Source of the DNA: Pseudodesulfovibrio indicus
GTDB lineage: Bacteria > Desulfobacterota > Desulfovibrionia > Desulfovibrionales > Desulfovibrionaceae
Direction: 5' to 3'
NCBI RefSeq assembly: GCF_001563225.1
Contig: NZ_CP014206.1
Location: 3,282,001 to 3,346,000, forward strand
DNA length: 64,000 bases
A program made the translations under genes and the position numbers. The notes beneath the pieces were generated by a model, which had not been told where the DNA came from, did not search any database, and saw nothing but the letters and a program-made list of their open reading frames with translations. Below are positions 12,202 through 20,535 of the stretch, in pieces; within the stretch, counting starts at the first letter, position 1, and every line of letters begins with the position of its first letter.

Positions 12202-12804
12202 TCAGGCGGCGGAACGGTTTTCGGAGAAGGGACGGCAAAGCCCCCGGTTGAGGGCGTCCGCCAGATCGGCGGCGCTGGCCACCGGCACGGAGAACCGCGT
12301 GGGGCAACGGCCCAGCTCCTCGAGGGTGTGGGCGTCGGACCCGGCCACCTGGCTCAGCCCGTGGCGCACGGCCAGCCGCAGCCCGAGGAGGTTCTCCGCC
12401 CTGGAGTTGCGCCCGTTCTCGACCTCGGCCGCAGAGCACAGCCCGCCCGCCAGGACGGCGGGATCGGCGGGCCGCAGGGTCCGGCAGGGGTGGGCGGACA
12501 CGACCGCGCCGCCCAGGGAGCGGACCCGCTCCAGCAGGGGTTCGGCCCCCAGGCCGCCCGGCAGGGAATCGAGGTTCCCGAAGACCAGGTAGTCGCCCTG
12601 GGGTGTGGCGTATTCCATGCCCACGATGACCAGCAGCCCGTCCGGCTGGAACCCCTCCCGCAGCTGGGAGCGGACGGCCATGGTGTCGTGGTCCGTGATG
12701 CATACGCCGTCCAACCCCATGGCGCGGGCGTGGGCGAGGATCTCGCCGGGCCGGAGCACCGAGCATTGGGAGCAGGTGGAATGGACGTGCAGATCGATGA
12801 GCAT
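12202..12804 (-). CDS. PHP-domain metal-dependent phosphoesterase
   Basis: 200-residue stand-alone PHP protein. DLHVHST at the N terminus, ITDHDT, AHPCR and GSDAH are the expected metal-ligand motifs in order, so the trinuclear site looks intact. Stand-alone PHP proteins of this size include nucleases and phosphatases; the substrate cannot be named. It converges on the BON gene with only 12 bases between the stops and is divergent from the phosphoglycerate-mutase-like gene. Confidence 0.85.
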   Translation of the reverse strand: MLIDLHVHSTCSQCSVLRPGEILAHARAMGLDGVCITDHDTMAVRSQLREGFQPDGLLVIVGMEYATPQGDYLVFGNLDSLPGGLGAEPLLERVRSLGGAVVSAHPCRTLRPADPAVLAGGLCSAAEVENGRNSRAENLLGLRLAVRHGLSQVAGSDAHTLEELGRCPTRFSVPVASAADLADALNRGLCRPFSENRSAA

Positions 12805-12898
12805 TATTGCATACTACCCCTGCTTGCGGTGATTGCAATGCGATTGTATTTATGGATACACATGCGGATCATAGAATTTCCCTATATCGGAACACGCC

Positions 12899-14222
12899 AT
12901 GGATAAACGCTGCATCCTGATCCTGCTCGACGGCCTGGGCGACCGCTCCCACCCGCAACTGGGCGGGCTGACCCCGCTCCAGGCCGCGCACACGCCCTGC
13001 CTGGACCGGCTGGCCGCCGCCGGGGCCAACGGCCTCTACCACGCCACCTTCTTCGGCCAGCCCCTGCCCTCGGAGAACGCCCACTTCGCCCTGTTCGGCG
13101 GGCTGCCCGGCGAGTTTCCCGGACGCGGCCCGCTGGAGGCCCTGGGCGCGGGGCTTGCCCTCGGCCCGGACGACGTGGCCGTGCTGACCCACTTCGCCCA
13201 CATCGGCCCGGACCGGGACGACCGGCTGGTGCTGCTCCGCGACAAGGTCAAGGTCTCGCCCGAGGAGCGCGAAACACTGTTCCGGTCCGTGGACCGCTTC
13301 GAGCACGGCGGCGTGGAAATCTCCCTGCACCCGGTGGGCGGGCTGTTCGGGGTCCTGGTCCTGCGCGGGGACGTCTCCCCCTTTGTCACGGACACCAACC
13401 CCATGGTGGACGGGCGGCTCCTGCCCCCCGCCCCTGCCCCGCAGCTCCCACGCCGACGATCCGGCCGCACTGCGCACGGCGGACGCGCTGCGCGCCTACC
13501 TCCTGCACGCCCACCGCACCCTGGCGGCCCTGCCGTTCAACCGCGAGCGGGCCGAGGCCGGGCAGGTCCCGGCTGACGGGCTGGTCACCCAGCGCGCCGG
13601 ACGGCTGGTCCCCTGCCCGTCCATGGGGGCGCGCTACGGGCTGCGCGGCCTGTGCATCACCAGCGGAGTCCTGTTCGCCGGGCTGGCCCGGTTCCTGGGC
13701 ATGGACTTTTCGAACGCGCCGGACACCGGCGATCCGGGCGCGGACCTGGCCGATCGCGTGCGCACCGCGCTCGACCGGCTGGACGACTTCGACTTCATTC
13801 ACGTCCACACCAAGACCCCGGACCAAGCGGCCCACACCAAGGACCCCCTGGCCAAGGTCCGGGTCATCGAGTCCCTGGACCGTGGGCTGGCCGAGGTGGC
13901 GGAGCGGCTCACCGACGACCCGCGCGTCCTCCTGGCCGTGACCGCCGACCACTCCACCCCGAGCTGCGGGCCGCTCATCCACTCCGGCGAGCCGGTCCCC
14001 CTGCTCTTCGCGGGCGAGGGCGTGCGGCGCGACCAGGTCACCCGCTTCGACGAGGTCTCGGCGGCCGGGGGCGCGCTCGGCTGCATGCGCGGCCGCGAGT
14101 TCCTGTTCTCGGTCCTCAACCTCCTGGACCGCGCCCGGCTGGCGGGCATCCACGACTCCCCGGACCAGGTGGAATACTGGCCCGGCGACCATCCCCCCTT
14201 CATCCTCGATCCCAAGGAATAG
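12899..14222 (+). pseudogene. Phosphoglycerate mutase-like alkaline-phosphatase-superfamily enzyme, frameshifted
   Basis: The N-terminal half (ILLDGLGDRSHPQLGG metal/nucleophile region, SENAHFALFGG, TDTNPMVDGR) is read in one frame and the C-terminal half (DFIHVHTKTPDQAAH, VTADHSTPS, HSGEPVPLL) in another. Together they match archaeal-type cofactor-independent phosphoglycerate mutases, with metal-binding D/H residues in both halves. The join lies at a C-rich stretch with six C residues at 13424-13429. Removing one base gives a 440-residue product. This is either a sequencing/assembly insertion or a real inactivation. The next gene starts two bases after its stop, so they are probably co-transcribed. 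Confidence 0.75.
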
Positions 14223-14224
14223 GC

Positions 14225-14773
14225 ATGCACCCACTCGGCTTCATCCACGGACGGTTCCAGGTTCTGCACAACGACCACCTCGTCTACCTGCTGGCCGGGA
14301 AGGCGCTCTGCGAGCGGCTGGTCATCGGGATCACCAACCCGGACGCGGACTCCATCCGCGACGAGCCGACCAACCCGGAACGGTCCACCGCCGAGAGCAA
14401 CCCGCTGACCTTCGAGGAGCGCAAGGCCATGATCGAGGCGGCCATGGTCGAGGCCGGGGTGGACCGCCATTCCTTTTCCGTGGTCCCCTTTCCCATCAAC
14501 CGGCCCGAGCTGATCCGGCAGAGCGCACCCGGGGACGCGGTCTTCTACCTGACCATCTACGACGACTGGGGACGGGAGAAGCTCGCGCGGCTGAAAGGAT
14601 TGGGGCTGGCGACCCACGTCATGTGGGAGCGGCCCGAGGACGAGAAGGGCATCAAGGGGACGGACGTGCGCGCGGCCATCCGCGACGGGGGCGAGTGGCA
14701 AAGCCTGGTCCCGCCCTCGGTGGCGGCGCTGGTGGAAAAATGGAGGCTAAAGGACCGATTCAACGGCAACTAG
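14225..14773 (+). CDS. Nicotinamide-nucleotide adenylyltransferase-like nucleotidyltransferase
   Basis: 182-residue cytosolic nucleotidyltransferase. HGRFQVLHNDH near the N terminus is the phosphate-binding (H/T)xGH-type motif and IKGTDVRAAI near the C terminus corresponds to the ISxTxxR motif. This arrangement is that of archaeal-type NMN adenylyltransferases and related cytidylyltransferases. A canonical nadD is also present at 41760-42422, so this enzyme may act in salvage or on another nucleotide. It starts two bases after the phosphoglycerate-mutase-like gene and converges on the rhomboid gene four bases downstream. Confidence 0.75.
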   Translation: MHPLGFIHGRFQVLHNDHLVYLLAGKALCERLVIGITNPDADSIRDEPTNPERSTAESNPLTFEERKAMIEAAMVEAGVDRHSFSVVPFPINRPELIRQSAPGDAVFYLTIYDDWGREKLARLKGLGLATHVMWERPEDEKGIKGTDVRAAIRDGGEWQSLVPPSVAALVEKWRLKDRFNGN

Positions 14774-14776
14774 CCG

Positions 14777-15517
14777 TCACAGGGGCGGCAGGGCCGAGTC
14801 CTCGCGGTCGTAATCCTTGCTGTCCGGGTTGTAGCAGTAGCGGCAGACGCCCGGCAGACGGAACCAGCGGATGAGCACGATGCCCGCCACGAAGCCGCCG
14901 ACGTGCGCCCACCAGGCCACGTCCTGGGCCCCCTGGACCTTGGAGTATATCCCGGAGAAGACCTGGAGCAGGAACCAGAACCCCAGGAAGAGCGACGCCG
15001 GGATGCGGAAGATGAACGGAAAGAAGAAGACCGGGATCAGGGTCAGGACCCTCCCGTGGGGGTAGAGCACGATGTACGCGCCGAGCACCCCGGCCACGGC
15101 CCCGGACGCCCCCACCACCGGCATGGGCGAGCTTCCCTCGAAGACCATGTGGGTTCCCACCGCGGCCAGCCCGCAGAGCAGGTAGAAGAGCACGAACCAG
15201 CCGTGGCCGGTGACGTCCTCGATATTGTCCCCGAACAGCCAGAGCATCCACATGTTCAGGATCAGGTGCAGCCAGCCGCCGTGCAGGAACATGTACGTGA
15301 CCAGCGGCCATCCAAGGGTCTTCGGATAACCCGCCCAGACGGCCCAGTCCGGCTCCATGAACCGGGCCGGGACCACCCCGAAGAGATGGTAGAGCCGGGC
15401 CACGGCGTGGGGGTCCAGGGTGCGCACGTAGAGAAAGGCCAGCACGTTGACCGCGATGATGGCGGACACGGCGTAGGGAATCGTCACCCTGGGCACGTTG
15501 CTCCGCAGGGGGATCAC
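14777..15517 (-). CDS. Rhomboid-family intramembrane serine protease
   Basis: 246 residues with about six membrane segments. Catalytic serine in GASGAV and histidine in WAHVGG form the rhomboid dyad; HGGWLHLILNMW is the conserved oxyanion/L1 region. A cytoplasmic tail after the last segment carries CRYC and acidic residues. The start is a GTG at 15517 whose last bases overlap the TGA of the upstream RluD-CoaE gene (GTGA overlap), so translation is probably coupled. Substrate unknown. Confidence 0.9.
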   Translation of the reverse strand: MIPLRSNVPRVTIPYAVSAIIAVNVLAFLYVRTLDPHAVARLYHLFGVVPARFMEPDWAVWAGYPKTLGWPLVTYMFLHGGWLHLILNMWMLWLFGDNIEDVTGHGWFVLFYLLCGLAAVGTHMVFEGSSPMPVVGASGAVAGVLGAYIVLYPHGRVLTLIPVFFFPFIFRIPASLFLGFWFLLQVFSGIYSKVQGAQDVAWWAHVGGFVAGIVLIRWFRLPGVCRYCYNPDSKDYDREDSALPPL

Positions 15518-17202
15518 GCCGGCCCCTCCCCGCCCGCCCGCTCGCGGTCCAGCTCTCCGGCCAGTCCGGGCCACAGCCCGTCCATCCACGCTTCGGTCGC
15601 CCTGTCGCGGTCGGCCAGGGCGGCCAGGGCCGCCGCGTCGAGGCGCTCCGCTTCGCGCTCCAGGTGGTCCAGCCCGGCGGAATTGTCGGCCACGAAGTCG
15701 CAGGCCGCGAGCTTGTCCTTCTCCGGCCACTGCCAGGAGTCGAACACGGCCAGGATCTCCGGCGGCAGGTTGCGCAGCCTGCGCAGCTCGCCGGTCCGCT
15801 TGTCCGCCGGACAGCGCACCCCGGCCACCAGGTCGACCATGCCCTCCTTGTGCCAACCCCCCTCCAGGAGCAGCGGAACCTCGGCATAGGCCACCGGTTC
15901 GTCGCGGTGGGCCTTGAAAAACTCCTCGCACCGGTGGCGGACCATGGGATGGACCATGTCGTTGACCTCGCGGCGCACCTGGTCGGACTCGCGCATGGCC
16001 GCGAACAGCCCGGGTTTGTCCACCCCGCCGTCCTCCAGGGTGTACGCCCCGCCGAACCGCTGGTTGATCATGGCCGCGCCGTCGCCGCCGGGATTGTACA
16101 GCTCGGCCACGCACTCGTCCGCCGAGAAGCAGGGGCGGCCCATGGCGCCCAGGAACCGCATCAGGGCGGACTTGCCGCCGCCGGGCATGCCCACGACGCC
16201 CACCCGCAGGCACTCGCGCGGCAGCCCGGCCAGGAGCGCGCAAAAGTCCTCGGGCGGGGGAAGCCAGCGGGTCACCGGTTCGCCGGTCTCGGGATGGAAC
16301 ACGGAGAGATAGAAGGCGTGGAGCATCTGGCGCGGGGCCAGCCCGGCCAGCAGGTCGGGCCGCCGCTCCCACTCGGCGCTCTCGCGCGGGCCGTAGACCG
16401 CGTCGCCGAGCAGCGGATGGCCTATGTGGGCCATGTGCACCCGGATCTGGTGGGTGCGCCCGGTGTGGATGCGCACGGCCACCAGCGAGGCCAGCCCGCG
16501 CGGGCCGGTCCACAGCACCCGGTAGTCGCTGCGCGCCTCGCGCCCGCCCTTGTCCACCACGGCCATCTTGGTCTTCTGGCTCGGATGGCGGCCCATGGGC
16601 GCGTCCACGGTCCCCTGGGCAGGGGTCGGAACGCCGTGCACCAGGGCGAGGTAGACCTTGAAGACGTTGTGCTCGGCAAAGTCGGCGGACAGCTTCAGCC
16701 GCGCCGCCTCGGTCCGGGCCACGGCCATGACCCCGGAGGTGTCCTTGTCCAGCCGGTGCACGATGCCGGGCCGCTGCTCGTCCATGCCGCTCTTGTCCGC
16801 CGCGATGTCGGGCCAGCGGTGCAGCAGGAGGTTGACCAGGGTCGGCCCGGGCTCGCCCGGCGCGGGGTGGGTGGTCAGCCCGGCGGGCTTGCAGACCATG
16901 AGCATGGCCGCGTCCTCAAAGAGCACGTCGAGCCGCCCGCGCACGGGATCGGGCGCGCCCTCCCCGGCCTCGGGCTCGGCAGCGCCGATGACCGTCTTCT
17001 CTCCCGCCGCGAGCTTGTACTTGCCCTTGTCCACGACCCGCCCGTTCACCTTGGCCAGGCCGGACTCGATCCACGCCTTGACCCGTCCGCGCGACACGCC
17101 CTCGTCCGCCAGCTCGCGGCCCCAGAACTTGTCGAGCCGCGTGCCGCCGTCGGCAAAGGAAATGGTCCGTTCCCACTGTTGTTCGTTTTTCGTATCCGTC
17201 AT
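15514..17202 (-). CDS. Fusion of RluD-type pseudouridine synthase and dephospho-CoA kinase
   Basis: 562 residues with two enzymes in one frame. The N-terminal part has an S4-like RNA-binding segment (about 15-75) and an RluA-family pseudouridine synthase domain with the catalytic HRLDKDTSG (149-157, Asp152) and HTGRTHQIRVH. From about 332 a CoaE-like kinase begins with P-loop GMPGGGKS (338-345), followed by VPLLLE and a lid region. CoaE catalyses the last step of CoA synthesis; RluD modifies 23S rRNA. I start at the ATG at 17202. Both active sites look intact. Confidence 0.88.
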   Translation of the reverse strand: MTDTKNEQQWERTISFADGGTRLDKFWGRELADEGVSRGRVKAWIESGLAKVNGRVVDKGKYKLAAGEKTVIGAAEPEAGEGAPDPVRGRLDVLFEDAAMLMVCKPAGLTTHPAPGEPGPTLVNLLLHRWPDIAADKSGMDEQRPGIVHRLDKDTSGVMAVARTEAARLKLSADFAEHNVFKVYLALVHGVPTPAQGTVDAPMGRHPSQKTKMAVVDKGGREARSDYRVLWTGPRGLASLVAVRIHTGRTHQIRVHMAHIGHPLLGDAVYGPRESAEWERRPDLLAGLAPRQMLHAFYLSVFHPETGEPVTRWLPPPEDFCALLAGLPRECLRVGVVGMPGGGKSALMRFLGAMGRPCFSADECVAELYNPGGDGAAMINQRFGGAYTLEDGGVDKPGLFAAMRESDQVRREVNDMVHPMVRHRCEEFFKAHRDEPVAYAEVPLLLEGGWHKEGMVDLVAGVRCPADKRTGELRRLRNLPPEILAVFDSWQWPEKDKLAACDFVADNSAGLDHLEREAERLDAAALAALADRDRATEAWMDGLWPGLAGELDRERAGGEGPA

Positions 17203-17282
17203 GATCAAAGTGATATACCGGGAATCATTGGAAAGTAAAATTCAATTTGATTTTATCTACTGTCCTAACAGGAAATTGGCTC

Positions 17283-17311
17283 TTGACCCGATTTGCGCAT
17301 CGGCATAGAAA
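17283..17311 (+). promoter_or_regulatory. Candidate sigma-70 promoter of upp
   Basis: TTGACC (17283-17288), 17-base spacer, TAGAAA (17306-17311), about 70 bases before the upp ATG. Confidence 0.45.
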
Positions 17312-17314
17312 AAA

Positions 17315-17339
17315 GAAATTTTGCGCAATTGAAAATTTC
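17315..17339 (+). promoter_or_regulatory. Inverted repeat in upp leader
   Basis: GAAATTTT (17315-17322) and AAAATTTC (17332-17339) form a perfect 8-bp inverted repeat around a 9-base loop and overlap the palindrome TTGCGCAA (17321-17328). It lies just downstream of the predicted promoter, where an operator or leader hairpin would act. No regulator is identified. Confidence 0.4.
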
Positions 17340-17380
17340 TTTAGATAATATCACAACCCATAACCAAAGAGAGGCAAACC

Positions 17381-18007
17381 ATGGCCTTACACCTGGTCGA
17401 CCACCCTCTGGTCAGGCACAAGGTGGGTCTGCTGCGACAGCACGACATCTCCACCAGCCACTTCCGCACGCTTGCGAATGAAATCACCCGGCTTCTGACA
17501 TACGAGGCGACCAAGGACTTCGAGACCGAGAAACGGACCATCAAGGGATGGGCCGGCAAGGTCGAAGTGGACTCCATCAAGGGCAAGAAAGTCACCGTGG
17601 TGCCCATCCTGCGCGCCGGTCTCGGCATGATGGACGGCGTGTTCGACATGATCCCCGGCGCCAAGGCGTCCGTGGTCGGTTTCTACCGCGACGAGGAGAC
17701 CCTGCAGCCCGTCCAGTACTACGTCAAGCTGGCCAAGAACATCGAGGAGCGCATGGCGCTCATCCTCGACCCCATGCTGGCCACCGGCGGCACCCTGAAC
17801 GCGACCATCAACCTGCTCAAGGATGCGGGCTGCCAGTCCATCCGGGGCCTTTTCCTGTGCGCCGCGCCCGAGGGCATCGAGCGCATCCTGACCGCGCACC
17901 CGGACGTGGACCTCTATACCGCTGCGGTGGACGAAAAGCTGAACGACGTGGGATACATTCTCCCTGGTCTCGGTGACGCCGGAGACAAAATCTTCGGCAC
18001 CAAGTAG
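17381..18007 (+). CDS. upp: Uracil phosphoribosyltransferase
   Basis: 208-residue cytosolic salvage enzyme making UMP from uracil and PRPP. The PRPP-binding signature DPMLATGGT is intact, [10 protein letters not shown] is the usual upstream loop, and the C terminus ([13 protein letters not shown]) is the uracil-recognising region. AGAGAGG precedes the ATG. It is followed by a terminator and then uraA, an import-and-trap pair for uracil. Confidence 0.97.
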   Translation: MALHLVDHPLVRHKVGLLRQHDISTSHFRTLANEITRLLTYEATKDFETEKRTIKGWAGKVEVDSIKGKKVTVVPILRAGLGMMDGVFDMIPGAKASVVGFYRDEETLQPVQYYVKLAKNIEERMALILDPMLATGGTLNATINLLKDAGCQSIRGLFLCAAPEGIERILTAHPDVDLYTAAVDEKLNDVGYILPGLGDAGDKIFGTK

Positions 18008-18014
18008 GCAACAC

Positions 18015-18041
18015 GGCACGCTCCAGAGCGTGCCTTTTTTT
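18015..18041 (+). terminator. Terminator between upp and uraA
   Basis: GGCACGCTC pairs perfectly with GAGCGTGCC and is followed by TTTTTTT. It probably reduces read-through into uraA. Confidence 0.85.
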
Positions 18042-18108
18042 AGAGAGATGCAATGAGGGGCAACAAAGGAGTCGGGGGGCTCCGCAACAAGAGAGGAGTT
18101 GGCAAATC

Positions 18109-19512
18109 ATGAGTGACGTGCATTCCACTGAGTACAATTTCAAACCCAAGAACGCCCTGCTCGGCGCGCAGATGCTGTTCGTGGCCTTCGGCGCGCTGGT
18201 CCTGGTGCCGCTGCTGACCGGCCTGGACGCGAACGTGGCCCTGTTCACCGCGGGTGCGGGCACCCTGCTGTTCCAGGTCGTCACCCGGGGCAAGGTGCCG
18301 GTCTTCCTGGCCTCCAGCTTCGCCTTCATCGCGCCGATCATCTACGGCGTGCAGACCTGGGGCATCCCGTCCACCATGTGCGGCCTGTTCGGCGCGGGCA
18401 TCCTCTACGTCATCCTGAGCATGCTCATCCGCATCTACGGCTCCAACATGCTGCGCCGCGTGCTCCCGCCCGTGGTCACCGGCCCGGTGATCATGGTCAT
18501 CGGCCTGATCCTGGCCCCGCCCGGTCGCCGTGCACATGGTGCCTCCGCGCGCTGGCCCGCGGCTCGGCTCGGCTGCACGGGCGCCCCGGTCGCCGTGCAC
18601 ATGGCCCTGGGCCGCACCGGCGACGGCTCCGCATGGCTGGTGCCCAACACCACCGCCATGATCATCGCGGGCGTGGCGCTCCTGACCACCATTTTCGCCT
18701 CCCTGCTCGGCAAGGGCTGGATCAAGCTCATCCCGATCCTGCTCGGCATCGCGGTGGGCTACGTGACCTCCATCATCCTGGACATCACCGGCTTTACCGC
18801 CGCGCAACAGGCCGCCTTCGACCCCGGCGCGCTCCAGAACTGGACCGCCCCGGTGCTGGTCAGCTTCGGCAAGATCGCCGAGGCCCCGCTGCTGGCCCTG
18901 CCCAACTTCACCTTCCCCACCTGGAACCTGGAAGCCATCCTGTTCATCGTGCCCGTGGCCATCGCCCCGGCCATCGAACACTTCGGCGACATCCTGGCCA
19001 TCGGCGGCATCTCGGGCAAGGATTACGTCAAGGACCCGGGCATTCACAAGACCATGCTCGGCGACGGCCTGGCCACCTCCCTGGCCGCGATGCTCGGCGG
19101 CCCGCCGAACACCACCTACTCCGAGGTCTCCGGCGCCGTGGCCCTGACCCGCGCTTTCAACCCGGCCATCATGACCTGGGCGGCCATCACCGCCATCATC
19201 CTGGCCTTCGTGGGCAAGCTCGGCGCGTTCCTGAACACCATCCCGGTCCCGGTCATGGGCGGCATCATGATCCTGCTCTTCGGCGCCATCACCGTCATCG
19301 GCATCAACACCCTGGTGCGCGCGGGCAACGACCTGATGCTCCCCCGCAACCTCGCCATCGTGGCCATCATCCTGGTCTTCGGCATCGGCGGCATGAGCTT
19401 CGACCTGGTCATCGTCAAGCTCGGCGGCATCGGCCTGGCGGGCATCGTGGGCGTGGTCATGAACCTCATCCTGCCCTGCAAGGACTGCAACGATCCCTGC
19501 CCGACGAGGTGA
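18109..19512 (+). CDS. uraA: Uracil/xanthine permease (NCS2) with an unusual internal insertion
   Basis: 467-residue inner-membrane nucleobase:proton symporter with 14 expected segments. VPLLTGL near the N terminus, IEHFGDI with the substrate-binding glutamate, and GGPPNTTYSE identify UraA/NCS2. Between IGLILAP and VAVHMAL, which are contiguous in other family members, there are 23 extra residues rich in Arg, Ala and Gly. The matching 69 bp contains a second copy of a 19-base segment also found at the insertion end. The insertion keeps the frame but would interrupt a conserved helix. Function is uncertain. Confidence 0.88.
   Translation: MSDVHSTEYNFKPKNALLGAQMLFVAFGALVLVPLLTGLDANVALFTAGAGTLLFQVVTRGKVPVFLASSFAFIAPIIYGVQTWGIPSTMCGLFGAGILYVILSMLIRIYGSNMLRRVLPPVVTGPVIMVIGLILAPPGRRAHGASARWPAARLGCTGAPVAVHMALGRTGDGSAWLVPNTTAMIIAGVALLTTIFASLLGKGWIKLIPILLGIAVGYVTSIILDITGFTAAQQAAFDPGALQNWTAPVLVSFGKIAEAPLLALPNFTFPTWNLEAILFIVPVAIAPAIEHFGDILAIGGISGKDYVKDPGIHKTMLGDGLATSLAAMLGGPPNTTYSEVSGAVALTRAFNPAIMTWAAITAIILAFVGKLGAFLNTIPVPVMGGIMILLFGAITVIGINTLVRAGNDLMLPRNLAIVAIILVFGIGGMSFDLVIVKLGGIGLAGIVGVVMNLILPCKDCNDPCPTR
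18521..18604 (+). repeat. Short direct repeat bounding the uraA insertion
   Basis: CCGGTCGCCGTGCACATGG occurs at 18521-18539 and again at 18586-18604, 65 bases apart and in different reading frames. The sequence between the copies has no counterpart in normal NCS2 genes. Confidence 0.85.
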
Positions 19513-19561
19513 ACGCCTCGGGCCCGGATCATCACACCGACCTCTAGCCGACACGCATCCC

Positions 19562-19595
19562 AAGGCCCTCCGCCGAAGTGCGGGGGGCCTTTTTT
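19562..19595 (+). terminator. Terminator of uraA
   Basis: AAGGCCCTCCGC pairs with GCGGGGGGCCTT around CGAAGT and is followed by a T run. Confidence 0.85.
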
Positions 19596-19676
19596 CATGG
19601 CCCGCGCCAGCCCCTTTTCCGATGGACCGGGCCGCGGTTTACGGGCTATAAGGCCCGAATCAGGAGGATTGACCCC

Positions 19677-20435
19677 ATGCGCGAGACAGTGACCGGACTG
19701 GTGCTGACCTACAACGGCGAGCGGTGGCTCGAACAGTGCCTCAAATCGCTCGACTTCTGCGACGAGCTGCTGGTTGTGGATTCCGAGTCCACGGACCGGA
19801 CCCGCGAGATCGCGGAGCGATGCGGGGCGCGCGTCCTGGTCCGCGCCTGGCCCGGGCCGGTGGACCAATTCAAGTTCGCCCTCAAGGAGGTGTCCACCAC
19901 CTGGGTGGTCTCCCTGGACCAGGACGAGATCCTGACCGACGAACTGCGCGAGTCCATCCGCACGGCCCTGGGCCGCAAGGAGCACCTGGCGGGCTACTAC
20001 GTGCCGCGCAGCTCCTTCTACTTCAACCGGTTCATGAAGCATTCCGGCTGGTATCCGGACCATCTGCTGCGGGTCTTCCGCTGCGGCCAGATGGAGGTCA
20101 GCGCCTCGGGCGCGCACTACCATTTCAAGCCGCGCGGCGAGACCAAGAAACTCGCCGGGGACATCCTTCACTACCCCTACGAGTCCTTCAGGCAGCACAT
20201 GGACAAGATCAACTATTACGCCGAGGAGGGCGCGACCGCCCTGCGGGCCAAGGGCGTCTCCAGCGGCCCGGGCAAGGCCTTGCTCCACGCCGTCATGCGC
20301 TTCATCAAGCTCTACCTGCTCAAGCTCGGCTTTCTGGACGGCACCGCCGGGCTGTGCAACGCCCTGGCCGGATTCTACTACACCTTCCAGAAGTACATCC
20401 GCGTCAACGAAAAGGGGAAATGGGGCGACGCCTAG
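19677..20435 (+). CDS. Family 2 glycosyltransferase, LPS-core (WaaE/KdtX) type
   Basis: 252-residue GT-A enzyme. VLTYNGERWLEQCLKSL and the acidic VVDSESTD segment form the nucleotide-sugar site, and SLDQDEI carries the DxD metal motif. The short length, RSSFYFNRFMKHSGWYPD and the C-terminal amphipathic region resemble WaaE-type transferases that add a sugar to the LPS inner core from the cytoplasmic face. CAGGAGG precedes the ATG at 19677. The specific sugar is not known. Confidence 0.85.
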   Translation: MRETVTGLVLTYNGERWLEQCLKSLDFCDELLVVDSESTDRTREIAERCGARVLVRAWPGPVDQFKFALKEVSTTWVVSLDQDEILTDELRESIRTALGRKEHLAGYYVPRSSFYFNRFMKHSGWYPDHLLRVFRCGQMEVSASGAHYHFKPRGETKKLAGDILHYPYESFRQHMDKINYYAEEGATALRAKGVSSGPGKALLHAVMRFIKLYLLKLGFLDGTAGLCNALAGFYYTFQKYIRVNEKGKWGDA

Positions 20436-20455
20436 CAAAAACCTTGCGCGCGACC

Positions 20456-20488
20456 GAACAAATCTGTTCCAAACAACCATTTGGTTGT
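20456..20488 (+). promoter_or_regulatory. Two adjacent small palindromes upstream of mscS
   Basis: GAACA-N4-TGTTC (20456-20469) is followed closely by ACAACC-N4-GGTTGT (20473-20488) in the 100-bp gap before mscS. They could be operators or a weak hairpin for the upstream gene. The first does not have LexA spacing, so I assign no regulator. Confidence 0.35.
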
Positions 20489-20535
20489 GCTAATCATTCC
20501 CACAGCGAAACAAATCTGCCTTTCCCGGAGGAATC

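Noticed and set aside
20456-20469. GAACA-N4-TGTTC as a LexA site
   Set aside because: Spacing between GAAC and GTTC is six, not the four of Gram-positive LexA boxes, and mscS is not an SOS gene.
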